Shown piece by piece: positions 32,656 to 44,609 of a stretch of DNA of 64,000 nt. The notes under the pieces are model-generated. The model was given only the letters and a program-made list of their open reading frames with translations. It was not told the DNA's origin and made no database searches. Made by a program: the position numbers and the translations under genes. Position 1 is the first letter of the stretch, and every line of letters starts with the position of its first letter. Origin of the DNA: Malus domestica (taxonomy: Eukaryota > Streptophyta > Magnoliopsida > Rosales > Rosaceae); NCBI RefSeq assembly GCF_042453785.1, contig NC_091674.1:19069001-19133000 (forward strand). Reading direction: 5' to 3'.

Positions 32656-34188
32656 TGAAGTTTTGCAAAGCGTTTGTAAGACAAATTGACTCACTCACGC
32701 GTCGAAGTGTTGTATAAATAATGAGTACAATTATTCGGCCTCATATTTCAAATCCATAACTTACATTTACATTTATTTCTTACATTTGGGACTAGATATC
32801 AAATTACTCACATTTATTTCTAAACTTAACAACACTAATGATATCAAGCTAGTGCCTTTTAGAACCATGTTCACCCTATAGACTCAAACATGTATCGTAA
32901 GACCGACCACAATTTTACCATAAAAGTCACCACTTTCTAGAGGTTCATGTATCTGATTTATTTGTTTTTGTCTTCCACTCATCTGTTAGTTTGAGAGTCC
33001 TCCTAGACTTAAAGCCTCTCTTCACTCCTTTTTGTCTTCCTCCTTTTACTAATCTCTCAAATCCCTAACCTCCATTCCCTTTGATTTTCTTAGACCTTAT
33101 ATCACCCAGTCTCTAATTTCTCAAGAGAAATGCTTTATATATTCTTTTTTTACCTCTTATGTATTTTCGTTCTTTTAGTCACTGAATTGAATAAATCAAG
33201 AATACCAATGTTTAAAATTAAGAGGGGATGTATAAAAAGTAAAAAAGTTGCGCATAAGTGATTTTCTTTCTCAAATGGTTTAAGTAAGGCACTTGCCCCA
33301 TTGTCATATGTTTTACCGTTTTATTTTTTTGTTACGTTGCATGTTATATGGGCGTTGCTTATAAAAATGTTATTTGGACTTTGTGTTATTGGGTTTGGTT
33401 CCGCATATTTTGTTGGCCCAATCTTTCTTTATGTTGTGTTTTGTAGGCCCAATAAACAGGGCTTGTGGATTTGGGTTTTGTAATTTTATCAATTTCTAAC
33501 AAATTTTATCTTTTGTAATCACGATATATTTTCTTACTTTTTATCTTGTGTTTTAATTTTAAACCAGATAGTCTAAGAAGAAGAAAAAAGAAAAAACAAG
33601 GAGAGGTTTGGATGCCAAATAAAGTCTTGTGTAGTCAAATGCATTACAAAATTAGTACAAAGTCAAACTATGAACATAACAATCAAGTATGAGGTCCAAT
33701 CCATCATTCCATAGCTTTTATATTTTTCCTAAATCATTACTCCCTAGCAGAAATCAGCCTAAATCACCACCATTTTAGCATAGGAGAGCAATCAACGCAT
33801 GTCGTTTATGCTAATAAGTGCTATTCCCACCAGCATTCAATTGACCTAGATTTTCTTTCTTCTTTCCACATAATCCACATTCAATTAGTTCTCAAAAGCA
33901 CTTAACTTGGATTGGATTCTCCTCTGTGAACTGCCACGGTATCGTTGTTGTTCGATCTGACAAAAGTCAAAAAGAAACGTTTGGTGAAAGCTGTTCAAAA
34001 AAGTCCTTCCCCTCAGGGACCACTTAAGCATGCTGACCCTCTTTTGCAGAAAACACATAATCATACACCCACAAAAGCACTTTCTCCAAAAGCCAAATTC
34101 TAATTAAGAATCCCTTCAAGTAGTACAACTCCTGATAGAAAGAAGGCTAAAACATATTTTCAGCTGCATTGTTTAGAGAATCCGAAAA
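32656..34188. other. Intergenic, no gene supported
   Basis: AT-rich sequence with only short ORFs of hydrophobic or low-complexity composition. The last ~100 bp should contain the promoter and leader of the DUF1191 gene. Confidence 0.5.
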
Positions 34189-35085
34189 ATGAGCACAAAT
34201 TCAATGTGCTTTTGCTTCTTCACATTTGTACTTTTTTCATGTGTGTGCTGCTTGAGCAACTCTACTACTGAGTCTTTGGATGTGTTTAGTCGAGATTTGG
34301 CCTTCAAGGCGCTTGCAGAGCGCCGGGCTCGCACCGGCTTTCTGTACAAGGCTGTCCTCCCCGCTAACCTATCCGGCATGGAAGTCTCCGTCGTGAGGCT
34401 CCTAACCCGGCGGTTGTGGAATAGAGGTGCTACTAATTTCAGCTGCTTCAAAATTCCATCAAGGACCATCCCAATGCCTCATGTGAAGAGACTGGCTTTT
34501 GTGCATCAAAATTTGGGCAACTGGTCATCTTACTACTACCCTCTTCCAGGTTACTCACTAGTCTCTTCTGTTGTTGGTTTTACGGTTTATGATGCTTCGA
34601 ATACCAGCTCGAAAAGCACCACAAAGCTCGGCCTCAACACGATGGGGAAACCTATACTGGTTCAGTTTCCGAATCTCACATTGGACAGAAGAACAAGCGC
34701 AAGGGCAAAATGTGCATCATTTTCTGCCAAAGGGACGGTTTCCCTCAGCGAAATGAGATCACCTGGTGTGTGTTACACCACAGAGCAAGGTCATTTTTTG
34801 ATTGTTGTTCCGTCCAAGAGAAAAGGAAGCATGAAGCATTTGTGGGTTATAGGGTTCGTGCTTGGATTTCCCCTGATAGTTGTGGCGGGTTATGTTGGGA
34901 TTGTATTGTTGAAGCGTCTAAGGACAAAGAAGATTGAAACAATGGAGAAACAAGCTGAAGAGGATTTGGTTCTCGAAAACAGATGGGTTTACGGTAGTAA
35001 AATGCCTTCTGCTGCATTTACAAGAACAATGCCGGCTCTTGAGAATGGTTATCCATGCCGCGGTTCATCGGATCACTTCATCTGA
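34189..35085 (+). CDS. DUF1191 plant membrane protein
   Basis: Single-exon gene of 298 residues. The N-terminus (FCFFTFVLFSCVCCLSNS) is a signal peptide. The ectodomain carries family motifs LDVFSRDLAFKALAERRART, NLSGMEVSVVRLLTRRLWNR, FVHQNLGNWSSYYYPLPGYS and VGFTVYDASN. One transmembrane helix follows at about residues 212-238 (LWVIGFVLGFPLIVVAGYVG), then a basic and acidic cytoplasmic tail. The family is plant-specific with no established biochemical function; a plasma-membrane type I topology is inferred. Several Asn-X-Ser/Thr sites fit a secretory route. The ATG is the first in frame and the frame is clean. Confidence 0.93.
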   Translation: MSTNSMCFCFFTFVLFSCVCCLSNSTTESLDVFSRDLAFKALAERRARTGFLYKAVLPANLSGMEVSVVRLLTRRLWNRGATNFSCFKIPSRTIPMPHVKRLAFVHQNLGNWSSYYYPLPGYSLVSSVVGFTVYDASNTSSKSTTKLGLNTMGKPILVQFPNLTLDRRTSARAKCASFSAKGTVSLSEMRSPGVCYTTEQGHFLIVVPSKRKGSMKHLWVIGFVLGFPLIVVAGYVGIVLLKRLRTKKIETMEKQAEEDLVLENRWVYGSKMPSAAFTRTMPALENGYPCRGSSDHFI

Positions 35086-35349
35086 AGGTAAATCAGAAGG
35101 TACTTGTTTGAACAAAGGCAATAAGTATTGAATGGAATTGTAAATTTGGATGATTGGCATGAAAAAATAAGCATTAAGATTTGATCTCCATTATCTCTGC
35201 TTGACATGTTCCAGAAAGTGTAGCTTCACCTTCACATCATTCTCCTACAGTTTACGAATGATTGCATTTATTTCCGAATATTACTGAGATACCTAATGTG
35301 GCCTGCACTGTCCAAACATATGTCGTGTGTTACAGAATCTGAATTGTAA

Positions 35350-35890
35350 ATAAAATTGCAACGCCTCCATACGTGGGAGGGGCACTCCTCTCCCAAGTTT
35401 TTCTTGAAGCGTTACAGTTTACGCAATAACACATTCATCCCTCTCCTCTTCTCCCTCTGCATCAACCCTTCCATCTCAGTTTCCACCTCACTCTCCATCT
35501 CCATGCACAATAACATGTCCATCCCCCTCCCTTTCTTCCTCTCAATCGGCCCTTCCAACTCAATATCCAACATCATCTCCCTCTCCAGCTCCCACTTTCT
35601 CTTCATCTCCCTCTTTCTCACCATCTCCCTCTTTCTCACCATCTCCCTCTCCCTCTCCCTCTCCCTCTCCCTCTCCCTCTCCTTGAGCAATTACATCTCC
35701 ATATCATATAGAGTGGTCTCCGTTCTCCTCCTCTCCCATTCCCTTTCCATCTCGTTCTCCCACTCCATCTCCTTTTCCCACTCTTTCCTTGTCCTGCCAT
35801 TCTCCTCCAACCAAACGGAAAGGGACGCCCTCCGGGGAAGAGAAATAATCCGAGTATCATCATCATCTTCGGCATCTCCATGATCATGAC
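35350..35890. repeat. CT-rich low-complexity region with (CTCCCT)n
   Basis: Strongly strand-skewed pyrimidine DNA contains an almost pure (CTCCCT)n tract at about 35633-35684. Open frames on both strands (Ser/Leu-rich plus, Arg/Glu-rich minus) follow from the repeat and are not credible genes. Confidence 0.75.
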
Positions 35891-36009
35891 TGGACTTCTG
35901 GAATAAGTTGAATCAAATTTGTCGTTAGAAAATGTTTACTAGAGGCCCAACATTTGATTATATCACTTGCCGGTTTGCAATTGGGTTTGAAATCATCACA
36001 TATCAACAA

Positions 36010-36385
36010 TTTCTTGTTTGAATCATCATATCATACTCGAAAGCATACCACTCGTCATGATAACCTTCAGCTACCAAATAGACCTTCCCATAGGAAGCTT
36101 CAACCAAGTAAAAATTGCATGGTGCGTAGTTCGTCTGGTTAGTTGGGATGGTAGAGCAATCCAAGACTTGGAGTTCAACATTAAAGGAACTCGGTAAGCA
36201 GGTGCATGAACTTCTCGAACGGAATATACAAAATCATCTAGTAGAAAAGCATCAAATCTTCTACGTAGTAAGCGAGATGTAATTACCCGGCTCTCTGCAA
36301 ATTGACGCCCAAACTCTACTTCTTGTGGGACCTCTGGTGCAACAGATGAAGGGCACTCCTGAAATACTGCTGCATTTTTGAACAT
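36010..36385 (-). pseudogene. DUF295 / F-box fragment, copy 1
   Basis: Segments matching the neighbouring copy (around TTCAGCTACCAAATAGACCT and AGCTTCAACCAAGTAAAA) show a second, more decayed DUF295 C-terminus. An ORF at 36071-36385 overlaps it but is frame-mixed. It is a tandem partial duplicate. Confidence 0.55.
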
Positions 36386-36421
36386 CTCTATGAAGCTTTC
36401 GATCTGAACCCATTTCTTGTT

Positions 36422-36844
36422 TCAACCATTATACTCGAAAGCATGCCAACTATCATGTGTTTCTTCAGCTATCAAATAGACTTTTCCATTGGAAACTTCA
36501 ACCAAGTAAAACTCGCATGATCTGTTGCTCGTATTGTTAATGGGGATGGTGGAGCAATCCATCATGTCCCAGACTTGGAGTGCAACATTGAAAGCACCGA
36601 TTAGGGAGCTCCAATGGAAAATACAAAACAAAGTTTCATCCATATAGGCCAACTCCCTTGCTTCCTTGTCAGTAGGATCAGTTGTATAAATCTCATTCCA
36701 TGTTCTATCCCCATCGTTATCGGAGCTTAGGATATGAACATCAGTGAGTCTTCTGGCCAGGACAAAAATAACACAATCGCCATTGTAGTGGTTGGAGCAG
36801 AGGTGAATGTGGCTACATGTCTGGGTTTTGTACTTCAGTTCCAA
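36422..36844 (-). pseudogene. DUF295 / F-box C-terminal fragment, copy 2
   Basis: A 140-residue frame (CVIFVLARRLTDVHILSSDN, YMDETLFCIFHWSSLIGAFN, EFYLVEVSNGKVYLIAEE) resembles the C-terminal part of plant DUF295 domain proteins. These usually follow an F-box. The F-box itself is missing here and the frame begins without a family-like start, so it is a fragment. Confidence 0.6.
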
Positions 36845-36898
36845 AGGAGAAGACTAATAATCTTGTTCCGAAAGGGATTATCGAACCAGAATATATAT

Positions 36899-37000
36899 AA
36901 AGGTCGTACCCAGTGCACAAGGCTCCCGCTTTACGCAGGGTCTGGGAGAGGTGAATGTCGGCTAGCCTTACCCCCATTTTATGGAGAGGCTGCTCCCAAG
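36899..37000 (-). mobile_element. Au SINE, 5'-truncated
   Basis: The sequence matches the 3' part of the full copy at 62837-62972 (GTCGTACCCAGTGCACAAGG, GGTGAATGTCGGCTAGCC) in reverse orientation. It is flanked by a perfect 17-bp duplication CGAACCAGAATATATAT at 36882-36898 and 37001-37017. The first ~35 bp with the Pol III B box are missing, a typical 5' truncation by target-primed reverse transcription. Confidence 0.9.
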
Positions 37001-37017
37001 CGAACCAGAATATATAT

Positions 37018-38071
37018 GAACTACCATATTGATGTACATCTACTTTTACCTTTCTTGAGAGAAGCAGCCAACCATATTTCAAGGTGCAGACTTTCGCGTT
37101 CATGAACAACTTTCTTGCAGCTCCTCTGATGTTGTTTCGGACTGATTACGTTCGTGTATTCAAAAGATCAGAGAGCTCCATTACGTTGAAAAGTTCTCCC
37201 TTGTGCTTGATGCAACCATGGTTCATTAGCCATGGCGCATGGCTCTCTGGTCGACCCTGAACTAATTCATCAAGAAAAGCTTGCTGCCTAAGTCTTGCAT
37301 ACTGCCATGTTTCGTGTATTCATATAGTAATTCCCTTCGCCTTTGATTTAGGCCTTCGATTTAGGGGTAGAGTTGGCGGCTTCTTATCAGTTCAGAACTC
37401 TCCGTGATACCCGGTTTCGTTTTCTGCCCGAAGTAAAAATCCACAGCGCACAATCTTTTAGCTGTTTTACTCGTCTGTAATTGGATTCATTAAAGGAGCA
37501 CGGTAGCTCCTTGTGCTTTGAAAAAAAAATCAGTTTTCCAAAGCTGCAAGTAGCAGCATCAGCTTTTTCCTTTGATTTCAGCTTATTCTCACAGCAGCTT
37601 CCAAAATAAGCCCTTTTTTTTTCAGTTTACCAAACACCTAAAACCCTCACAGCTTTTTTTCATGGGTGGTTTTTTTTTAAGCACCTCACTCCCAAACGAG
37701 GGCTAGGTCAGTACTTAACCATCTTCTGACTAGAGAAATAGTTAGCTGTAATCTACCAGTTGCAAGTCCAAGCAGCATGATTGCCATTTACACAAGAAAG
37801 TGAAAGCTTCTATCTTATAAACCTAAATGTTCTCTCCATTTCTCATTTCTGGATTCAAAAAACACGAAAATACGTGAACAATGGAGGCAAATCAAATCAT
37901 AAGCTCATTGAACTCAAAAAAGGCACATGCAGTTCTTATTAATCAAGGGTAAAGCAATGATCGCTAAGCCTAAGCAAACAAGCCTCCAACCCTGAGAGAC
38001 GTACACAATTCAAATTTGTTTATCAAAACAACCACCATCCAATCCAAATCAAACTAGCAAACAACACCACC
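37018..38071. other. Intergenic and 3' flank of 6PGDH
   Basis: No gene is seen at 37018-37880. Around 37490-37710 repeated AGCAGCTTT / AAAAGCTG-like motifs and poly-A/T runs resemble a short MITE, but ends and target duplication are not resolved. The last ~190 bp are probably the 3' UTR of 6PGDH. Confidence 0.4.
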
Positions 38072-39559
38072 TCAATTGAGTGCACCGACGCCAGAACCGC
38101 TCTTCTGAGCGAGCTTCGTCCACTCGGTGTGAAAGGCCCCGGGGCGATCCACTCTCTCATAGGTATGAGCCCCAAACAAGTCCCTCTGAGCCTGAACAAG
38201 GTTGGCCGGAAGCCTACCCCGCCGATAAGTGTCAAAATATGACAAACTGGCACACATTCCGGGAGTGCTAATCCCGGCTGCCACTGCCACCCCGACAACC
38301 CTCCTCCACGCAGCCTGCCTCTGCACCATTTCTTTAGCAAAATCGGGATCAACAATCAAGTTGGGCAAACTCTGATTCCTCTGGTAAGCATTCTTGATCC
38401 GATCCAAGAACACCGCTCTGATAATGCAACCGCCTTTCCAAATACGAGCCAACTCCCCCAAATTCAAATTCCAACCCTTCTCCACACTCTTGGCCCTCAA
38501 CAAGTTCATCCCTTGAGCATAACTGCATATCTTCGAAGCGTACAATGCCTGCCTCACATCATCAATCAACCGCTTCTTATCAATGCCGCTCGTCACGCTG
38601 CCAATCTCCTCTTTAAACCCTGCCTGCTTCAGAGCCTCCTCGGCCTTCTCTCTCTCCTCCTTCAACCCACTTAAGTACCTGCAGTCCAAGGAAGCAGCAA
38701 TGGTGGGCGCAGCTACTGACAGCTCCGCCGCCTGCTGCACCGTCCATTTCCCGGTCCCCTTCATCCCCGTCTTGTCGAGCAGCTTATCCACCAAAAACCC
38801 ATCCGCTAAATTATCCTTAACCCTAAAAATGTCGGCCGTAATCTCAATCAGGAAGCTCTCCAGCTCTCCCCTGTTCCACTCCGAAAAAATCTCCCCCAAT
38901 TCCTGATTCGTCAGCCCTCCGACGTTCTTCAGAACGTCGTACGCCTCCGAAATCAGCTGCATATCGCCGTATTCGATTCCGTTGTGGACCATCTTGACGA
39001 AATTACCAGAACCCCCTTCGCCGATGTAGGTGACGCAGGGGCCATCCTCCACTTGGGCGGCGACCTTGTGGAGGATGTCCTGGACGTTCGTGTATGCCTG
39101 GTGGGACCCGCCGGGCATGAGGCTGGGCCCGTGGCGCGCCCCCTCCTCACCGCCGGAGACTCCCATCCCGAGGTACAGAAGCCCCCTACCGTTGGCCTCG
39201 GCGATTCGGCGCTCGGTATTCTCGTACCACTCGTTGCCGCCGTCGATGATGGCGTCGCCGGGCTCCATGTGGGCGGAGAGGGCGGCGATGGTCTGGTCAA
39301 CCGGAGCTCCAGCTTTGACGAGGATAATAACGGATCTGGGCCGTTCGATAGAGAGCACAAAATCGCGAGGGTTGTACTGCCCAAACAAAGGGAGGTTCCC
39401 CTCGTTGTGGGCCCGGTCTACGGTCTCGTCGACCTTGGAGGTGGTGCGGTTGTAGACGGAGATCGGAAACCCTTTCTCGGCGATGTTGAGGGCGAGGTTT
39501 TGCCCCATGACGGCGAGGCCTGCCAGGCCTATGCGCGACAGAGCTGGTGAAGCTTCCAT
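38072..39559 (-). CDS. PGD: 6-phosphogluconate dehydrogenase, decarboxylating
   Basis: A single-exon gene of 495 residues starting MEASPALSRIGLAGLAVMGQ. Upstream in-frame codons lack family similarity, so this ATG is preferred. It oxidatively decarboxylates 6-phosphogluconate to ribulose 5-phosphate with NADP+ in the oxidative pentose phosphate pathway. Visible motifs are the Rossmann GLAVMGQNLALN, IIDGGNEWYENTERR, GVSGGEEGARHGPSLMPGG and the signature GGSGNFVKMVHNGIEYGDMQ with the catalytic Lys. The C-terminal helical region (LARIWKGGCIIRAVFLDRI, RRGRLPANLVQAQRDLFGAH) is complete. No transit peptide is apparent and the C-terminus GALN is not a peroxisomal signal, so a cytosolic form is likely. 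The lack of introns is usual for this plant family. Confidence 0.97.
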   Translation of the reverse strand: MEASPALSRIGLAGLAVMGQNLALNIAEKGFPISVYNRTTSKVDETVDRAHNEGNLPLFGQYNPRDFVLSIERPRSVIILVKAGAPVDQTIAALSAHMEPGDAIIDGGNEWYENTERRIAEANGRGLLYLGMGVSGGEEGARHGPSLMPGGSHQAYTNVQDILHKVAAQVEDGPCVTYIGEGGSGNFVKMVHNGIEYGDMQLISEAYDVLKNVGGLTNQELGEIFSEWNRGELESFLIEITADIFRVKDNLADGFLVDKLLDKTGMKGTGKWTVQQAAELSVAAPTIAASLDCRYLSGLKEEREKAEEALKQAGFKEEIGSVTSGIDKKRLIDDVRQALYASKICSYAQGMNLLRAKSVEKGWNLNLGELARIWKGGCIIRAVFLDRIKNAYQRNQSLPNLIVDPDFAKEMVQRQAAWRRVVGVAVAAGISTPGMCASLSYFDTYRRGRLPANLVQAQRDLFGAHTYERVDRPGAFHTEWTKLAQKSGSGVGALN

Positions 39560-39889
39560 GGCTGCTGCTGTTCTAGAGAGAGAGTGGAGCGAGAAAGAGA
39601 GCGAGAGGAGAAATGGAGGGTTGGTGAATGAGGGGGTGGGGAGAGAGATATAATAAGGGGATAATTGGGTTGGGGGTATTTTGGTGACGGACTCGTCGAG
39701 GGAGTGAAGGGACACCAGCGAGAGGGGGTGCCGTAAGACGTCGATGACTACGAGGTTGCTGCACGAAACGCAACGTTTGTGTTTGCTCAACAAGCATGAG
39801 AAGTCGTCGACTTGTTTTTGCTGATTTTTTATTTTTCATCCTAGTAATTTAACCCTTGCAGTGAGAGTGAAAATTCAAATTCCCCTCTC

Positions 39890-41075
39890 CTTTTACATTT
39901 TTATTTTATTTTTATTTTAATGGAGATGAAATACTTCTAATACAACGGTTTCTCATGCAATCAAAATCAAAAGCCTCTATAGCCGAATCAGAAGACAATA
40001 ACCCCAAAAATGAGGGTTGGCAACAGTAAGATCCATATGAGTTAATGTGTTCACCACGAAATTAGTCTCCCTATGAATATGCTTCCAACTAATAAGCTAG
40101 AACCCAGAAGCCAACCATTTGATATTCTCTATGATAGGTTTACGATGTCAAGGGGAATCCAAACATCTGGCACCACCTGAATGACTATCTTAGAATCACC
40201 TTCCATCGTCAACTTCTTCACACATTTGAGCCTGGCGAACAAAACTCCTTCCTTTAAAGCAACGACCTTTACAATTGAAATGGTGGCGCCATCAAGGTTC
40301 AACGCCCCAGCACCCACAAGTTGCCCTTCCTCTTTTCTAAGAACAAAAGCAGTTGCAGAGCGATCCAAACTAACTGACCCATCAAAATTTCATTTCACAT
40401 AACCATGAGGAGGAGGATGCCAATAAATAGGGTGTTGGTGGCAAGGGTCACCTTGAGATATCTTCTTACAATTAACATTAAAAAAAAAAGGATAAGCCTA
40501 TACTTGCGGCAATGGAGATACTCCTAGCCAAACTAGGAATCATACTTCTAAAAACTTTATTATTTCTATCATTCTACATTTGCCAACAATTTAGAAGAAC
40601 TGTACTAAGATCACTCAAATCATTGCATTCAGCATTGTCAATTAATTCTATTCAATCTAACACATTATTAAATTGAGTCAAACTATTCTTCCAAGGACTT
40701 CCTAGAGAAAGGTTCCATATTTCTTTAGCATGCTCGCAATTAAGAAAAATGTGATTTTGAGTCTCATCCTCATTGCCACACATGGGGCACAATTGGTTAA
40801 TATTTTGAATGAATTTACACAATCTCATCCTAATATGAAGTTTTTCATAAGTAAGAAGTCAAGCAAAGATTTTTACCTTGGGAGGTATCATTAACTTCCA
40901 TATCTTCTTAAGAAGCTTCTGCCTTTTAACTTCTTGGTTATTATTACTCTGAATCCAAGTCGACGACTTAATTGAGAACTCACCGGTAGAGAAGTGTTCC
41001 CACACGAAATTATCACTTTCATTTTGAAGGGAAATATGCACCACACAATTTTTTTCTCACATCATCCATGTCCAA
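39890..41075 (-). pseudogene. LINE 3' part: zinc-binding RT tail and RNase H
   Basis: Broken minus-strand frames give the zf-RVT segment of plant LINE ORF2 (FVWEHFSTGEFSIKSSTWIQ, LCPMCGNEDETQNHIFLNC) followed by an RNase H-like domain (GALNLDGATISIVKVVALKE, LTMEGDSKIVIQVV) and VANPHFW. An A-rich 3' end (AAAATAAAAATAAAATAAAA, near 39899-39921) closes it. Many stops and shifts are present. Confidence 0.75.
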
Positions 41076-43095
41076 TGACACACCCTGATCCCAACATTCG
41101 AGGGAAAATGGGATGGCCACATGTTCGTCGACACCCAAGGGAGACGCAAGCCATTTAATGAATGCATATGCCGAGAACATGTGAAACATGCATATAAATT
41201 TCCCGCATAAATACGTAATGTAGTATTCAAATACAACCTTAACAAAATAATATAATAATATTCAGCCATCAATAAAATGATAGTGATAATGCATGACATG
41301 TTCAGAGCATACATCTAATTTAGAATACAAGCGAAATGTGTATAGAAAGTGCTATTACAAGTGATGTCAAAAGCAGAGAGGAGGACACGATATCACTGGT
41401 AGGGGAATGTCTCGTAACTCGGATCGTATGCCTCGTTCCTATGTCCGAAGGGGGAGCAAAACAAACATGAGTGAACCAAATTGATATATAAGTAGTACAA
41501 ACATAGTTATTCAACAACGTACTAACCCCCAAAGTTTATGAAAACTCATATAGCATAATATGTAATAGGTTTTCTGAAAACCCTAGCATGCCATAAAACT
41601 TCATAAATCATATATTATATATAGTGTGCTTAGTAGTGGTATCAAAATCACTCGAAGGCTCTCCTTCACGTGCCCATAGGCAGAACAGTGACCATTAGAC
41701 AAGCACAAAAACATTGTATATAATATTTCCAACATAAATACATATATCTCAACGGAGCTCAGTAACTCAAACATCATATCTCAAAACATATTCATAGTAT
41801 ATAGTCATCCATCATATATACTACAAAGAACATGTAATCGATAAAGCATGGTATTCCAAAATATTCTTAGTACAACATGATATCTCATAAAAAGTAAAAT
41901 CTAATTTACTCATAAAACATAACCATTAAATCATGTTTTTCATGTATGCATTTCTAATAGCAAAATTATGCATTTTGGAAGGGATCCACTCACAGATACT
42001 CCATCATCGAAGAGTCGTGTGAAATAGAAAGGACTGAAACGCCGCTAACAAACGCACCTAAGCACATAAAGGATCAAATTAATAAAACTCTACCATAACG
42101 ATTGAATTTTGGAAAACGGATTCAGAACATCAAAAAACATAAGGGGGACCACAGGTACCCCCACGCGATGCCACAAGATAACGGCCCCAATAGCCATGTG
42201 CCGAGATAGGCCGTTGGAAAGTTTGCTGAAAAAGTCATTGGCGCCGCTATCAGTACCTCCGATGGAGGTGCTTGTGCTCTATGCGCTAGCACAGGTGGCC
42301 CTTCACTGGCGCCCACGTGCCACTTACGCACAGCATGGGTTTTGGGGTCTGATTGGCTCTAGGTTGGATTCGGGTCGAGTTTGGGCTTGGTTCTTGGGCT
42401 TGGGTTCAACGATCCAAAGGCCCAAAGGCTTAGGTTGAAAGAGTCCGGGCCTAGAGTTTGGGCTTTAAGGTTTTGGGCTTGTAACCTGGCCCAAAAGATT
42501 GGATTTGAGTTAGGCTCAGTGGGCCGAATGCCCTGGTTTTGGGTTAAAGGGTTTGGGCCTGGTAGCCCTGCCCAATGTTTTAGGTTTTGGGTTGGGTTTC
42601 GATCCGAGTCTTAGGATCTCGAGTCGGGTCTGACTCGATTTCGAAGAGGGAGAAGATCAGAGCTTCTCGAGCCTCGATCGACTCCGCTTCTCAACCCTAA
42701 GGTGCAATCTAACTACCAAATTGAAGTTTAAAATGAAGGGAAGAGATTTATACCTAAGACATGTCGTATGGTGGCCGGAGCTGGTTGAAGTTTGGCTCGT
42801 GAGCCCCGATCGACTCCGCTTCTCAACCTTAAGGTGCAATCTAACTACCAAATTGAAGTTTAAAATGAAGGGAAGAGATTTATACCTAAAACATGCCGTA
42901 TGGTGGCCGGAGCTCGTTGAAGTTTGGCTCGAAAGCCACGAGACTCGCCGGAGAAGCTTCTTGAGTTTTCTGTGCTTCACAGAGGAGAAGAGAAATAACA
43001 AGACTCAACACGGTGGGCGTGGTGGTGCCATCATTGATAGGAGCATATTTATGCGACTGAGTTAGCTTGTTCTCATGCATTTATGTTGTCAATAC
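41076..43095. repeat. Unclassified repeat block between the LINE halves
   Basis: The 2-kb block has no ORF of interest. It contains a 132-bp tandem repeat (about 2.2 copies, 42665-42955, unit with AAATTGAAGTTTAAAATGAA) and a GGGCTT/GGGCC-rich stretch at 42330-42620. It separates two LINE parts and may be an inserted element or the result of RT-domain loss plus insertion. Its borders show no clear target duplication by eye. Confidence 0.45.
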
Positions 43096-44340
43096 ACCAA
43101 TGCTTTTAACTACATCCCATATTTCAATATCCTTAATAGGCTCGAGTAAAAGTTCATTGTGATGGTTGTCAATACAAGGATTAACAATATGTACAATAGA
43201 AGAGATATTCGCGAGAGCTGGGGGCTATCACAACAAAAATCGCAGTTTAAAGTCCTACACAAAAACAAGTTCCAAACCCTTAGCCTCATTCCACCAAAAA
43301 TCCAAACTATCCTTAATCTTTTAATTTCATTTCTCTCTCTCTTTTTTTTTTCTTTTTGAACAGTTGCCACCATGTGGAAATACCTTATGTTCTTATCACC
43401 TAATTGCAACCGATTTACTTTAGCTTTATGTGTCCACATGATTTCTTCTTGTCTTAGAATTGAATTAAGTTCCTCACTGAGCTTTATTAACACTCCATTG
43501 TATCGCCAGAATTCTTAACAAAACCCTTAAAATCAGGATGAAGAAGCCACATAGCTTCAAATCTAAAGGGATTATTATTCTTATAACAATTTTTTAAGGT
43601 GTAAGTTAAGAGAATAGATCCATGGTCCGACCCATAAATTGGGTAGTTAATAGTTATGTAGGTTATAATCCAGGTTCTCATTTAACCAATACGAATTAGC
43701 TATAGCCCTATGAAATCTCTCATATATTCTGTTGTTATCAGCTTGGTTGTTGCACCAAGTAAAAGGGGCACCATAAGCATTTAGAGATAAACAATTTCCT
43801 TTGTTTAAGAAATTGATGAACTTGGTCACATACGACGTCGTAGATTGGCAACCACCTTTCTTCTCGGTTATGTTCACTATATTATTGAAATCACTCATTA
43901 AGCACCACGGTTTATCTTTTGGATCTAGTATAAGGATATCCTCCCATAATTCCAACTGTAACTGTTTTTAAAGAAAAGCATACACAAATGTAAAAAACTA
44001 ATCTTGATTAGAAAAGGATCATTCACTAAACAATGCAAATAACGAGCAGTCAAGGTGATAACATTAACTACAACCTTGGAAGAGTTCTAAACTAAACATA
44101 GACCATCAGCAGGGCTACGACTAACCATCTTATCAAAAACCTTCCATAAAAGTTTCCCTGGACCTTCTTCACATCTATTTTAGTTTCCATTAAACAAAAA
44201 AGGTCCACCTTAAAACTAGCACACAAAAGATTAAAATTACTTTTAAACTTAGGTCTTGAGACCCCTGCAATTCCACATCATGCACTTTATTAATCTATTT
44301 CTTTAAGCAGACTATTGTAGCTCGATCTTGCTTCTACAAT
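43096..44340 (-). pseudogene. LINE 5' part of ORF2: endonuclease
   Basis: Broken frames give the endonuclease/exonuclease/phosphatase-type domain of L1-like plant LINEs: KPWCLMSDFNNIV, NAYGAPFTWCNN, YPIYGSDHGSILL (the conserved S-D-H), then FRFEAMWLLHPDF and QEEIMWTHKAKVNRLQLGDK. The reverse transcriptase core that should follow is absent here. Confidence 0.75.
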
Positions 44341-44609
44341 CTCCTCAAAGACTCTTTTACGTGGACTTAACATTTCGTTACTTAACCTAAGGGAAGACAT
44401 AACAGCTCCTGCTGCCATAATGGATGCCACGACATCCCCCACAAGCCTACTTCCCTTTCCCACATTCCCACTACTCCTACGTGAATCCCTACATCCTGGT
44501 GATTAAGCATACAATTACTAGCAAACATATTCAGACAAGCCAAGTTGCAGCTCATATAATTCTCTTCAGCCTAACAGAGGTTTATACGCCGCCATCTACA
44601 TGTAGCCAC

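Noticed and set aside
34173..34469. 98-residue minus ORF opposite the DUF1191 gene
   Set aside because: Antisense shadow of the signal-peptide region; no motif or context supports it.
35356..35883. Ser/Leu-rich plus ORF and Arg/Glu-rich minus ORF
   Set aside because: Both derive from a (CTCCCT)n and pyrimidine-skewed region, without family resemblance.
38984..39550. 188-residue plus-strand ORF inside the 6PGDH gene
   Set aside because: It is a shadow of the strongly coding GC-richer minus strand. The 6PGDH frame explains it.
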